A stretch of 64,000 bases of DNA from NCBI GenBank assembly GCA_046349355.1, contig JAXMCM010000016.1, positions 310,001-374,000 on the forward strand, in the 5' to 3' direction. The number at the start of each line of letters is the position of its first letter. The stretch's first letter is position 1. The stretch comes from CALKJU01 sp046349355 (lineage in GTDB: Bacteria > Pseudomonadota > Alphaproteobacteria > Geminicoccales > Geminicoccaceae). Under the pieces are notes generated by a model. It did no database searches. It saw only the letters and a list, made by a program, of their open reading frames with translations, and was not told the origin of the DNA. Below are positions 37,118 through 44,915 of the stretch, piece by piece. The position numbers and the translations under genes were made by a program.

Positions 37118-38059
37118 CCCGCCTTGTCGTCGAAGTCGAAGCGGGCGGCACCCAGGAGGCCGGTCTGCGACCGGCAGACCAGCCAGACGGGGATCGGCTC
37201 GAGGTAGCCGCGCATCCGGCCCTTGGCGAGGAAGCGCTCGGCGAACGCGGCGCGGTCGAACAGCGGGCCGAGGTTCAGGCAGACCCCGCCGCAGATGTAG
37301 ATGCCGCCGCGGGCCCCGTAGGTCAGCGCGAGGTCGCCGGCGGCCGCGCCCAGCAGCGCGCTGAACATGCGGGTGGCCTCCAGGCAATGGCCGTCGCCGG
37401 CGGCGGCGAGCCGGCCGACATCCTGCGGGGTCGCGGCCGCGCACTCGGCCCCGTCGAGCTCGGCCAGGCTCTTGGCCAGCGTCAGCAGGCCCGGACCGGA
37501 GACCAGGCGCTCCTTCGAGACGTGCGGGAAGAACCCGGCCAGGCGCTCGAGCACCGCCTGCTCGCGGCGGTTGCCCGGTGCCAGCGAGGCATGCCCGCCC
37601 TCGGTCGGCAGCGCCCGGTAGCGGCCGCCGCCCAGCGGAATGAGCCCGGCCACGCCGAGCCCGGTGCCCGGCCCGATCACCCCGATCGGCCGGTCGCGCA
37701 AGGGTTCGCCCGGCCGCAGGATCTCGACGTCGCTGCCGCCGAGCTGCGGCACCGCCAGCGCCTGGGCGACGAAGTCGTTGATCACGGCGAGGCGCGCCAC
37801 GCCCAGCTCACGCTGCGTGCCGCTTACCGACAGCGTCCACGGGCTGTTGGTGAAGGCGATGCGGTCGGTCTCCACCGGGCGTCGCCACCGCCAGCACCGC
37901 CTCGGCGACGCTGCGGCCGCCCAGATAGGTGCGGATCGCCTCGAGCAGCCCGGGATGCTCGGCCACCGCCAGCGTCCGCTCGGCCGTGGGCTCGCCGCCC
38001 GGCTCCGCCAGGGCGAAGCGGGCGTTGGTGCCGCCGATGTCGCCGACCAGCCTTGTCAT
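37114..38059 (-). pseudogene. glk: Glucokinase, frameshifted by one base
   Basis: Phosphorylates glucose with ATP. The N-terminal part (MTRLVGDIGGTNARFAL, with the ATP phosphate loop) is in one frame from 38059. The rest (TDRIAFTNSPWTLSVSG, NDFVAQALAV, GPGTGLGVAGLIPLG, EGGHASLAPGN) is in another. The junction is at 37877-37882, where ACGCCCGGTGGAGACC would read ACG-CCG-GTG-GAG-ACC (T-P-V-E-T) if one C of CCC were removed. With that base removed, the gene is 314 residues, the normal length, and every motif is intact. So this is either a recent mutation or a base-call error in a C-run. It lies 13 bases after pfk and overlaps the next gene. Confidence 0.85.
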
Positions 38060-38071
38060 GCCTGTTGTCCT

Positions 38072-39142
38072 TCAGTCGCCGAACGCGATGCCGAGCCCGC
38101 GCGCCGTCCGCATCAGCGCGTCGTCGGGGTCGACCGCCTGGTAGGCGGCGCAGGCCTCGAGGATGGGCACGTCGATCACCCGTCGCGCCTGCCAGCCCAC
38201 CACCCGGTCGAACCGGCCCTCGGCGGCGAGGTCGACGGCGGCCACCCCGAACGCCGAGCCCAGCACCCGGTCGAGCGGGACCGGCGAGCCGCCGCGCTGG
38301 ACATGGCCCAGCACCGTCACCCGCGTCTCGGCCCCGGTATGGTGCGCGATCTCCTCGGCCACCACCCGGCCGATGCCGCCGTAGCGGGCCTGGCCGAACG
38401 CGTCCTTGTAGCGCTGCGCCTCGCCGCTCGGCGCCTTCACCGATTCGGCGACGACGACGAGGCTGAAGTTGCGGCCGCTCTGGCGCCGCTCCTCGACCTT
38501 GCGGCAGACCGCCTCGATGCTCCACGGCACCTCGGGGATGAGGATCACGTCGGCCCCGCCGGCGACGCCCGCGGTCAGCGCGATGTGGCCGGCATCGCGG
38601 CCCATCACCTCGAGCACCATCACCCGGTTGTGGCTGGCGGCGGTGACGTGCAGCCGGTCGACCGCCTCCGTCGCGATCGATACCGCCGTCGAGAAGCCCA
38701 CCGCCCGCTCGGTGTGGCCGAGGTCGTTGTCGATGGTCTTGGGAATGCCGATCAGGTTGATCCCGCCCTTCTGCGCCACCCGGCGCATCAGGGCGAGGCT
38801 GCCGTCGCCGCCGACCGCGATCAGCGCGTCGAGGCCCAGCAGCCGGTAGCCCTCCGCCACCTCGCCCGACCGGTCGACCGGCCGCCCGTCCTCGCCGGGG
38901 TAGGCGAACGGATCGCCGCGGTTGGTGGTCCGCAGGATGGTCCCGCCGAGGTGCAGGATGCCCTGCACGCTGTCCGGGGTCAGCCGGGCCGCCGCGACGG
39001 GACGCTGCAGCAGGCCGTTGGTCGCCTCGTGGATGCCCCACACCTCGAAGCCGTAGCCGCGCGTCGCGCGCAGCACGACCGCCCGGATCACCGCGTTGAG
39101 CCCGGCGCAGTCGCCGCCGCTGGTGAGGATGCCGAGTCGCAT
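38072..39142 (-). CDS. pfkA: 6-phosphofructokinase
   Basis: Phosphorylates fructose 6-phosphate in glycolysis. The 356-residue protein has LTSGGDCAGLN, VGGDGS (Gly114) and IPKTIDNDLGHTE (Lys135). Classical ATP enzymes have Gly and Gly at these two sites; pyrophosphate enzymes have Asp and Lys. The Gly/Lys mixture is that of the 'group III' or mixed PFKs, mostly ATP-dependent but without bacterial allosteric control. MGRDAGHIALTAG and VLGHVQRGGSP are standard. It starts the pfk-glk-TIGR02444 operon. The symbol is by family; pfp is possible but less likely because Asp is absent. Confidence 0.88.
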   Translation of the reverse strand: MRLGILTSGGDCAGLNAVIRAVVLRATRGYGFEVWGIHEATNGLLQRPVAAARLTPDSVQGILHLGGTILRTTNRGDPFAYPGEDGRPVDRSGEVAEGYRLLGLDALIAVGGDGSLALMRRVAQKGGINLIGIPKTIDNDLGHTERAVGFSTAVSIATEAVDRLHVTAASHNRVMVLEVMGRDAGHIALTAGVAGGADVILIPEVPWSIEAVCRKVEERRQSGRNFSLVVVAESVKAPSGEAQRYKDAFGQARYGGIGRVVAEEIAHHTGAETRVTVLGHVQRGGSPVPLDRVLGSAFGVAAVDLAAEGRFDRVVGWQARRVIDVPILEACAAYQAVDPDDALMRTARGLGIAFGD

Positions 39143-39268
39143 GGTGACCTCCCGGGTCCTCCTGGCCTAGGCTCCGTCCCGTCCCGGCCGGTCCGTGGCG
39201 CCGTCGCGATGCTGCTGCGCGGGTGCCGGCAATGGGCTAGGATGGCGTGTCAACGGATCGGCGCCCTG

Positions 39269-39478
39269 ATGAGTGATACGCCCCAGAGGCAGGAGATCGA
39301 TACCCGGCTCTCGACGCTCAGGGCGGCGCACCGGGCGCTCGACGAGCGCATCGCCCAGCTCGTCGCCGACGGCTTCGAGGACGTGCTCGAGCTGCAGCGG
39401 CTGAAGAAGCAGAAGCTCGCCCTCCGCGACCGCATTGCCTACCTCGAGCGCGCCCGCATCCCGGACATCATCGCCTGA
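39269..39478 (+). CDS. DUF465 (YdcH-like) small protein, second copy
   Basis: A 69-residue helical protein. STLRAAHRALDERIAQLVAD and LQRLKKQKLALRDRIAYLER are the DUF465 pattern, clearly related to the protein at 36268-36480, and it ends RIPDIIA as many alphaproteobacterial members do. ATG 39269 is used; the frame is open upstream. It is divergent from pfk (126 bases between) and its end overlaps purK by 11 bases on the other strand. Confidence 0.85.
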   Translation: MSDTPQRQEIDTRLSTLRAAHRALDERIAQLVADGFEDVLELQRLKKQKLALRDRIAYLERARIPDIIA

Positions 39479-40544
39479 GCTCCAGCAGCCGGTTGACGTG
39501 GCCCATCTTGCGGCCCGGTCGGGTCTCGCGCTTGCCGTAGAGATGGAGCCGGGCCCCCGGCTCGGCGAGCAGCGCGGGCCAGCCGTCGGCCTCGGCCCCC
39601 AGCAGGTTGACCATCTCGGTGGTGGCGAACGGCGTCGTGTCGCCGAGCGGCAGGCCGCAGACCGCGCGCACCAGCTGCTCGAACTGGCTGGTGGCGCAGC
39701 CGTCCATCGTCCAGTGCCCGGAATTGTGCGGCCGCGGCGCCAGCTCGTTGACCAGCAGCCGGCCGTCGCGCGTCAGGAACATCTCGACCGCGAGCAGGCC
39801 CACGAGGTCCAGCGCCTCGACCAGCCGGTGCCCGATCCGCCGGGCCTCGTCCGCCACTGCCGTCTCGACCGGCGCTGGGGCCACGCTCCGGCGCAGGATG
39901 TGATGCTCGTGCTCGTTCAGCGCCAGCGGGAAGGTGGCGATCGTCCCGTCGAGGCCGCGGGCGGCGATCACCGACACCTCGCAGGCGAAATCGACCACCG
40001 CCTCGGCGATGGCATGGTCGGTGCGCAGCCGGCCCCAGGCGGCGGCCGGGTCCTCGTCGCGGGCGACGCGGGTCTGGCCCTTGCCGTCGTAGCCCATCCG
40101 GTTCGTCTTCAGGATGCAGCCGCCCAGCGCCTGCTGCGCCGCCGCCAGCTCCTGCACCGAATCGACCGCCTGCCACTCGGTCGTGGCGATGCCGCAGGCG
40201 TTGACGAACCGCTTCTCGGCCACCCGGTCCTGCGTCACCGCCAGGACCCGGGCCCCGGGCCTCACCGGCTTCAGCGCCGCCAGCACCTCGACCGCCGGCA
40301 CCGGCACGTTCTCGAACTCGAGCGTGATCACGTCGACCGACCGGGCGAAGGCCTCCAGCGCCGCGGCATCGTCCCAGCGGGCGGTGACGCAGCCGGCGGC
40401 CACGTCGCCCGCCGGTGGCTGCGCCTCCGGTTCGAACACCCGGCAGCGATAGCCGAGCCGGGCCGCGGCCAGGGCCGTCATCCGGCCGAGCTGGCCGCCG
40501 CCGAGGATGCCGATCGTGGCTCCGGGTCCGAGGACGTCGCTCAT
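39468..40544 (-). CDS. purK: N5-carboxyaminoimidazole ribonucleotide synthase
   Basis: The ATP-grasp enzyme that carboxylates AIR with bicarbonate in purine synthesis. The 358-residue protein shows GILGGGQLGRMTALAA, LEFENVPVPAVE, ILKTNRMGYDGKGQ (ATP-grasp loop) and LLVNELAPRPHNSGHWTMDG, the PurK signature. The ATG at 40544 overlaps the purE stop (ATGA), so purE-purK are translated together, as usual. Confidence 0.95.
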   Translation of the reverse strand: MSDVLGPGATIGILGGGQLGRMTALAAARLGYRCRVFEPEAQPPAGDVAAGCVTARWDDAAALEAFARSVDVITLEFENVPVPAVEVLAALKPVRPGARVLAVTQDRVAEKRFVNACGIATTEWQAVDSVQELAAAQQALGGCILKTNRMGYDGKGQTRVARDEDPAAAWGRLRTDHAIAEAVVDFACEVSVIAARGLDGTIATFPLALNEHEHHILRRSVAPAPVETAVADEARRIGHRLVEALDLVGLLAVEMFLTRDGRLLVNELAPRPHNSGHWTMDGCATSQFEQLVRAVCGLPLGDTTPFATTEMVNLLGAEADGWPALLAEPGARLHLYGKRETRPGRKMGHVNRLLELRR

Positions 40545-41053
40545 GCGCTCTCCGGCGCGTCGACGGGCGCCTCGGCCACCGACCGCGTCTGCGCCTCGCG
40601 CCACGCCTTCAGCCGTGCCGCCAGCGGCGGATCGGCGAGCGCCAGGATCGCGGCGGCGAGCAGCGCCGCGTTGATGGCGCCGGCCCTGCCGATGGCCAGC
40701 GTCCCGACCGGGATCCCGCCCGGCATCTGGACGATCGACAGCAGGCTGTCGAGCCCGCTCAGCGCCTTGCTCTCGACCGGCACGCCCAGCACCGGCAGGG
40801 TCGTCATCGACGCCACCATGCCCGGCAGGTGCGCCGCACCGCCGGCCCCGGCGATGACCACCCTGTGCCCTGCCGCCTCGGCTCCCTGGGCAAAGGCGAC
40901 GAGCCGGTCCGGGGTCCGGTGCGCCGAGACGATCCGGGCCCGGTGCCCGACGCCCAGGTCGTCCAGCGTCGCCGCGGCATGCCGCATCGTCGCCCAGTCC
41001 GACTGGCTGCCCATGACGATGGCGACGGGGGCCGCCGGCTCGCGCGTACTCAA
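40541..41053 (-). CDS. purE: N5-carboxyaminoimidazole ribonucleotide mutase
   Basis: Class I PurE; moves the carboxylate of N5-CAIR to give CAIR. At 170 residues, it has VMGSQSDWATM, the catalytic His in SAHRTPDRL, GAGGAAHLPGMVAS and VPVESKALSGLDSLLSIVQM minus the ends: all catalytic segments are present. It is the first gene of purEK. It starts 10 bases before the csrA stop on the same strand, so csrA may be transcribed from the same message only if read-through occurs in the order purE then csrA being downstream is excluded: csrA is nearer to 41064 and lies upstream of purE in the direction of transcription. Confidence 0.94.
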   Translation of the reverse strand: MSTREPAAPVAIVMGSQSDWATMRHAAATLDDLGVGHRARIVSAHRTPDRLVAFAQGAEAAGHRVVIAGAGGAAHLPGMVASMTTLPVLGVPVESKALSGLDSLLSIVQMPGGIPVGTLAIGRAGAINAALLAAAILALADPPLAARLKAWREAQTRSVAEAPVDAPESA

Positions 41054-41063
41054 GGGTGGCGCC

Positions 41064-41297
41064 TCATCGGGACGGGGAAGGGTCGGGCTCGGGATCGCCC
41101 GCCAGCTCGCGTGCCGCCGCGGCCGCCGCCTCGTTCTCGGCCTGCACCTGGCGGAAGACCTCCTCGCGCAGCACCGTCGATCCTTGCGGGAACTCGAAGC
41201 CCAGCTTGACCGTGCGGCCGCGCACCTCGACCACCCGGACCTCGATGCTGTTGTTGATGATCACCGCCTCGCCGGCGCGCCGCGTCAGGTAGAGCAT
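41064..41297 (-). CDS. csrA: Carbon storage regulator CsrA
   Basis: A 77-residue post-transcriptional regulator binding GGA motifs in mRNA leaders. MLYLTRRAGEAVII and VLREEVF carry the RNA-contacting Leu4, Arg6 and Arg44. The C-terminal tail (ARELAGDPEPDPSPSR) is longer than in enterobacteria. It is divergent from the flagellar operon beginning with flgB, and CsrA often controls flagellar genes in bacteria with this arrangement. It lies upstream of purEK on the same strand with a 10-base gap, so all three may share a transcript. Confidence 0.93.
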   Translation of the reverse strand: MLYLTRRAGEAVIINNSIEVRVVEVRGRTVKLGFEFPQGSTVLREEVFRQVQAENEAAAAAARELAGDPEPDPSPSR

Positions 41298-41420
41298 CGG
41301 CCTTTCCGCTGCGCCGCCGGGTCCCGGCCGCCGGGACCGCGCTAGCCGTCTGTTAACCTTGAAGCGGCTACGGTGGCAACGGTGGCCGCCCGGTGCGGCC
41401 TCGCCTGCGGGAACGGCGGC

Positions 41421-41834
41421 ATGGGTTTCGATGGCGGCGACCTGTTCGACCTGGTGGGCGCGCGCACGCGCTGGCTCGCCGGCCGGCATGCCCTGATCAG
41501 CGGCAACCTCGCCAATGCCGATACCCCGGGCTTCGTCCCGCTCGATGCCGCGCCGATGGACGGGACGCGGCTGCGCCCGGCCGGTGCCGGCCCCGGTGCG
41601 GTGACGCTGGTGCGGACCAGCGCCGACCACCTCGCCGGCACGCCGCGGCGGCAGCCGGACATCGCCTCGCGGCCCGACAAGGGCTGGGAGCGGGACCCGG
41701 CGGGCAACGGCGTCGTCGTCGAGGAGCAGGTCCAGAAGCTGGCCGAGACGCAGGGCCAGTACCGCCTCGCCACCGCCGTCTACGGCAAATATGTGCGGAT
41801 GCTCCGCACCGCCCTGGGCGTCGCCGCCGGCTGA
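41421..41834 (+). CDS. flgB: Flagellar basal-body rod protein FlgB
   Basis: Proximal rod subunit. The 137-residue protein starts MGFDGGDLFDLVGARTRWLA and holds the rod-protein motif HALISGNLANADTPGFV. The C-terminal helix is QKLAETQGQYRLATAVYGKY. The ATG at 41421 gives the usual length; an ATG at 41373 would prepend a Cys-rich stretch not found in FlgB. First gene of flgB-flgC-fliE-fliQ-fliR-flhB. The 123-base gap to csrA contains TTAACC (41353-41358), a half-site of the CtrA type, which is weak evidence for cell-cycle control. Confidence 0.92.
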   Translation: MGFDGGDLFDLVGARTRWLAGRHALISGNLANADTPGFVPLDAAPMDGTRLRPAGAGPGAVTLVRTSADHLAGTPRRQPDIASRPDKGWERDPAGNGVVVEEQVQKLAETQGQYRLATAVYGKYVRMLRTALGVAAG

Positions 41835-41860
41835 GCCCGGCACCACGGAGGAAGCTGCCG

Positions 41861-42268
41861 ATGGACCTCGAGAATTCGCTGCGGATCACGACCTCGGGCA
41901 TGCGGGCCCAGGCGGTGCGGCTGCGCGTCACCGCCGAGAACCTCGCCAATGCCGAATCGACCGCGCGCACGCCCGGCGGCGAGCCGTACCGCCGGCGCAC
42001 CGTGAGCTTTCGCGAGCAGCTCGACCGCGAGCTGGGGGTCAATCTCGTCGAGGTGGCGCGCGAGGGCGTCGATCCGACCGAGTTCCCGACCCGCTACGAG
42101 CCCGGTCATCCGGCCGCGGATGCTCGCGGCTACGTCCGTACCCCCAACGTCAACCCGCTGATCGAGCTCATGGACATGCGCGAGGCGCAGCGGACCTACG
42201 AGGCCAACCTTGCGGCCCAGCAGGGTGCGCGCGGGCTGATCCAGGCCACCCTCGACGTGCTGCGCTAG
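41861..42268 (+). CDS. flgC: Flagellar basal-body rod protein FlgC
   Basis: Proximal rod subunit of 135 residues. The start MDLENSLRITTSGMRAQAVR and AENLANAESTA are the rod-protein N-terminus. VRTPNVNPLIELMDMREAQR and TYEANLAAQQGARGLI form the C-terminal helix pair. GGAGG lies nine bases before the ATG, and flgB ends 26 bases upstream. Confidence 0.94.
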   Translation: MDLENSLRITTSGMRAQAVRLRVTAENLANAESTARTPGGEPYRRRTVSFREQLDRELGVNLVEVAREGVDPTEFPTRYEPGHPAADARGYVRTPNVNPLIELMDMREAQRTYEANLAAQQGARGLIQATLDVLR

Positions 42269-42299
42269 CCCGACGTCCCGGACCTGAGCGGAGCGACCC

Positions 42300-42626
42300 G
42301 TGAAGATCGGCGAATACGGTGCCGGCGCCTACGCCGCGGCGGCACGCCGCCTGCGCGAGCCCGTCGGGCCCGCCGCGTCCGGCACGCCGGGCCAGGCGGC
42401 AGCACCGGGCGGCAGCTTCGGCGCGCTGCTGCAGGACCAGGCCGCCTCGGCCGCCGATGCGCTGCGCCAGGGCGAACGCACGGCCATGGGCGGCCTGCTC
42501 GGCAAGACCGGCGTGCAGGACGTCGTCGAGGCGGTCTCGGCGGCCGAGCTCGGCCTGCAGAAGGTGACCGCGGTGCGCGACCGGGTGATCTCCGCCTACC
42601 AGGAGATCATGCGGATGCCGATCTGA
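42300..42626 (+). CDS. fliE: Flagellar hook-basal body protein FliE
   Basis: Links the MS ring to the rod. The 108-residue protein has the conserved C-terminal half FGALLQDQAASAADALRQGE, then VQDVVEAVSAAELGLQKV and the ending AYQEIMRMPI, which is the FliE signature. It starts with GTG; GGAG is about eight bases upstream. It is 31 bases after flgC and 17 bases before fliQ. Confidence 0.92.
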   Translation: MKIGEYGAGAYAAAARRLREPVGPAASGTPGQAAAPGGSFGALLQDQAASAADALRQGERTAMGGLLGKTGVQDVVEAVSAAELGLQKVTAVRDRVISAYQEIMRMPI

Positions 42627-42643
42627 GCGGCGCTGCCCGAGCG

Positions 42644-42913
42644 ATGACGCCGCAGGTCGTCGTCGACATCGCCCGCGAGGCGATCTGGGTGATGCTGGAG
42701 ATCGGCGCGCCGACGATGCTGGCGGCGCTGGTGATCGGCCTCGTCGTCTCGCTCTTCCAGGCGCTCACCCAGATCCAGGAGGCGACGCTGTCCTTCGTCC
42801 CGAAGACGCTGGGCATCGCCGTCGCCTTCATCCTGACCACCCCCTTCGTGCTGCGCGTGCTGACGGCCTTCACCGAGGGACTGTTCGCCCGCATCGCCCT
42901 CGGGCCGTCCTGA
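42644..42913 (+). CDS. fliQ: Flagellar export protein FliQ
   Basis: An 89-residue export-gate subunit with two hydrophobic helices (about 17-40 and 52-75). VVSLFQALTQIQEATLSFVP is the family signature between them. The ATG at 42644 follows fliE by 17 bases and the gene ends seven bases before fliR. FliP is not in the window. Confidence 0.94.
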   Translation: MTPQVVVDIAREAIWVMLEIGAPTMLAALVIGLVVSLFQALTQIQEATLSFVPKTLGIAVAFILTTPFVLRVLTAFTEGLFARIALGPS

Positions 42914-42920
42914 CGCGGCG

Positions 42921-43697
42921 ATGACCGGCTTTCCGGCCCTGTCCGCCCTCGTCGGCACCGAGGTCACCGGCTTCCTGCTCGTCTTCGCCCGGCTGGGGGC
43001 GGCGCTGATGCTGCTCCCGGGATTCGGCGAGCTCTACGTGCCGTCGCGCATCCGCCTGCTGCTGGCGCTGGCCGTCACCGCCGCCCTCGCACCCGTCCTG
43101 CTGCCGCACCTGGGCCCGGTTCCGGACGCTACCGGTCCGCTGCTGGCCATGGTCGCCGGCGAGACGGTGAGCGGGCTGGTGCTGGGCGCCTTCTTCCGCA
43201 TCCTGCTGGTCGCCGTGCATCTCGGCGGGGCGGTCATGGCGACCCAGTCGGGCCTCGCCGCCGCCGCCTTCTTCGACCCGCACGATGGCGCCCAGGGCAG
43301 CATCGGCGCGGCCTTCATGACCCTGGCCGGACTGGCGGTGCTGTTCGCCACGGACGCGCACCACGCCCTGCTGCTGGCGCTGGCCGACAGCTATGCCGCG
43401 CTGCCGGCCGGCGCGGTCGGCCTCGCCCTCGACCGGATCGACCTGCTGGTGGTCCAGCTCGGCACGGCCACGGCGGCCGGCCTGCGGATCGCCGCCCCGG
43501 TCGTCGTGCTGAGCCTGCTGCTGGCGGCCCTGTTCGGCGTTCTCGGCCGCCTCGTCCCGGCGCTGCAGGCGCTGTTCCTGCTGGCGCCGGTGCAGCTGCT
43601 GCTGTCGCTGCTGGTGGTCATGGGCGGCCTCGCCGCCGGGCTCGCCACGTTCCTCGAGCTGGTCGGCGGCGCGGTCCGCCGGCTGGCCGGCGGCTGA
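42921..43697 (+). CDS. fliR: Flagellar export protein FliR
   Basis: A 258-residue inner-membrane export-gate protein with about six hydrophobic segments. Landmarks: FLLVFARLGAALMLLPGFGE at the start, VPSRIRLLLALAVTAALAPV, and GETVSGLVLGAFFRILLVAV. The ATG is seven bases after fliQ. The region after its stop is remarkable because flhB follows without a standard start codon (see flhB). Confidence 0.94.
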   Translation: MTGFPALSALVGTEVTGFLLVFARLGAALMLLPGFGELYVPSRIRLLLALAVTAALAPVLLPHLGPVPDATGPLLAMVAGETVSGLVLGAFFRILLVAVHLGGAVMATQSGLAAAAFFDPHDGAQGSIGAAFMTLAGLAVLFATDAHHALLLALADSYAALPAGAVGLALDRIDLLVVQLGTATAAGLRIAAPVVVLSLLLAALFGVLGRLVPALQALFLLAPVQLLLSLLVVMGGLAAGLATFLELVGGAVRRLAGG

Positions 43698-43707
43698 GGC
43701 CGCGGCC

Positions 43708-44787
43708 CTGGCCGACGACCACGATCCGTCGCAGAAGACCGAGGAGCCGACCCAACGGCGCCTCGACGAGGCACGCGAGGAAGGCCGCGTCGTCGCCACG
43801 CCGGAGATCGGCAACGCCGTGCTGGTCGCCATCGCCGCCCTGGCCGCCGGCAGCGCCGCCGCGCCGGCGGCGGCGCGGCTGGCCGGCGGCCTGCGCGGCT
43901 GGCTTGCCGCCGCCGGCACGGTGTCCGCCCGGCCGTCCGATCTCGCCGGCGCCCTGCTCGGCCTCCTGGGCGACCTCGCCCTGACCGTCCTCGCCCCGCT
44001 GGCCCTGGTCGCGGTGGCGCTGGCGGCCTCCTCCTGGCTGCAGCACGGGCCGCTGTGGAGCCCGGCGGCGCTGCGGCCGCAGGCCGCGCGGATCTCGCCG
44101 CTCGCCGGCCTCGGCCGGCTCTTCTCCGCGCACGCGCTGGCGGAGCTGGCGCGCGGCGTGGTCAAGCTCGCCGCCGTCGGGGCGATCGCCTGGTGGATCG
44201 TCGGCCGCGGCTGGCCGCGCATTCTCGGCACGGCCGGCCAGGAGCCGGCCGGCCTGCTCGCGGTGACCGGGGCCGTGGCGGCCGAGCTGCTGGTGGCGAT
44301 CGCCGCCCTCGCCGCGGTCGTCGCCGCGCTGGACTGGCTGTGGCGGCGCCACGCCTTCCTGCAGCAGATGCGGATGTCGCGGCAGGAGGTGCTCGACGAG
44401 CAGAAGCACACCGACGGCGATCCCGTGGTCAAGCAGCGCCTGCGCGCCATCCGGCTGGCCCGGGCCCGCCGGCGGATGATGGCCGACGTGCCGAAGAGCA
44501 CCGTCGTGCTGACCAATCCGACCCATTTCGCCGTGGCCCTGCGCTACGACGCGGTCGAGGCGCCGGTGCCGGTCGTCGTCGCCAAGGGCGTCGACCGGGT
44601 GGCGCGCAAGATCCGCGAGACGGCGGCCCGGCATGGCGTGCCCGTCGTCGAGAATCCGCCGCTGGCCCGGCTGCTGCACGCCGCCGTCGAGATCGGCCAG
44701 CCGATCCGGCCGGCGCACTTCAAGGCCGTCGCCGAGGTCGTCGGCTACGTCATGCGGTTGCGCCGGCCGGGGGCGGCCGGCCGCTGA
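43708..44787 (+). CDS. flhB: Flagellar export protein FlhB, apparent CTG start
   Basis: Switches export specificity from hook to filament. The N-terminus reads ADDHDPSQKTEEPTQRRLDE, as expected right after the initiator Met of alphaproteobacterial FlhB, but the codon at 43708 is CTG. No ATG, GTG or TTG occurs in frame before the next ATG-like codon at 43819, which would delete the conserved KTEEPT region. GAGG lies eight bases before the CTG and fliR ends ten bases upstream. Counting CTG as residue 1 gives 359 residues and the autocleavage site N270-P-T-H, close to the N269 of Salmonella. Four hydrophobic segments lie at about 35-210. The C-terminal cytoplasmic domain is complete. Confidence 0.93.
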   Translation: MADDHDPSQKTEEPTQRRLDEAREEGRVVATPEIGNAVLVAIAALAAGSAAAPAAARLAGGLRGWLAAAGTVSARPSDLAGALLGLLGDLALTVLAPLALVAVALAASSWLQHGPLWSPAALRPQAARISPLAGLGRLFSAHALAELARGVVKLAAVGAIAWWIVGRGWPRILGTAGQEPAGLLAVTGAVAAELLVAIAALAAVVAALDWLWRRHAFLQQMRMSRQEVLDEQKHTDGDPVVKQRLRAIRLARARRRMMADVPKSTVVLTNPTHFAVALRYDAVEAPVPVVVAKGVDRVARKIRETAARHGVPVVENPPLARLLHAAVEIGQPIRPAHFKAVAEVVGYVMRLRRPGAAGR

Positions 44788-44915
44788 CCCTGCGTAGCCG
44801 GATGCGCGCCGCGGCGACCGGCCGGCGGCGGCGAAGGTTTGCTTCACCGTGATCGCCAATCCTCGTTCCGGCGCGTCGGCCACCGTCTTGCCGCGCGCGG
44901 AGCGGAGATGCCGGC

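Noticed and set aside
37114..38059. Programmed frameshift in glucokinase
   Set aside because: No slippery heptamer or downstream pseudoknot is evident, and the family is not known to use one; mutation or base-call error is simpler.
41340..41420. CtrA-binding site before flgB
   Set aside because: Only a half-site TTAACC is present; the second TTAA at the required seven-base spacing is missing.
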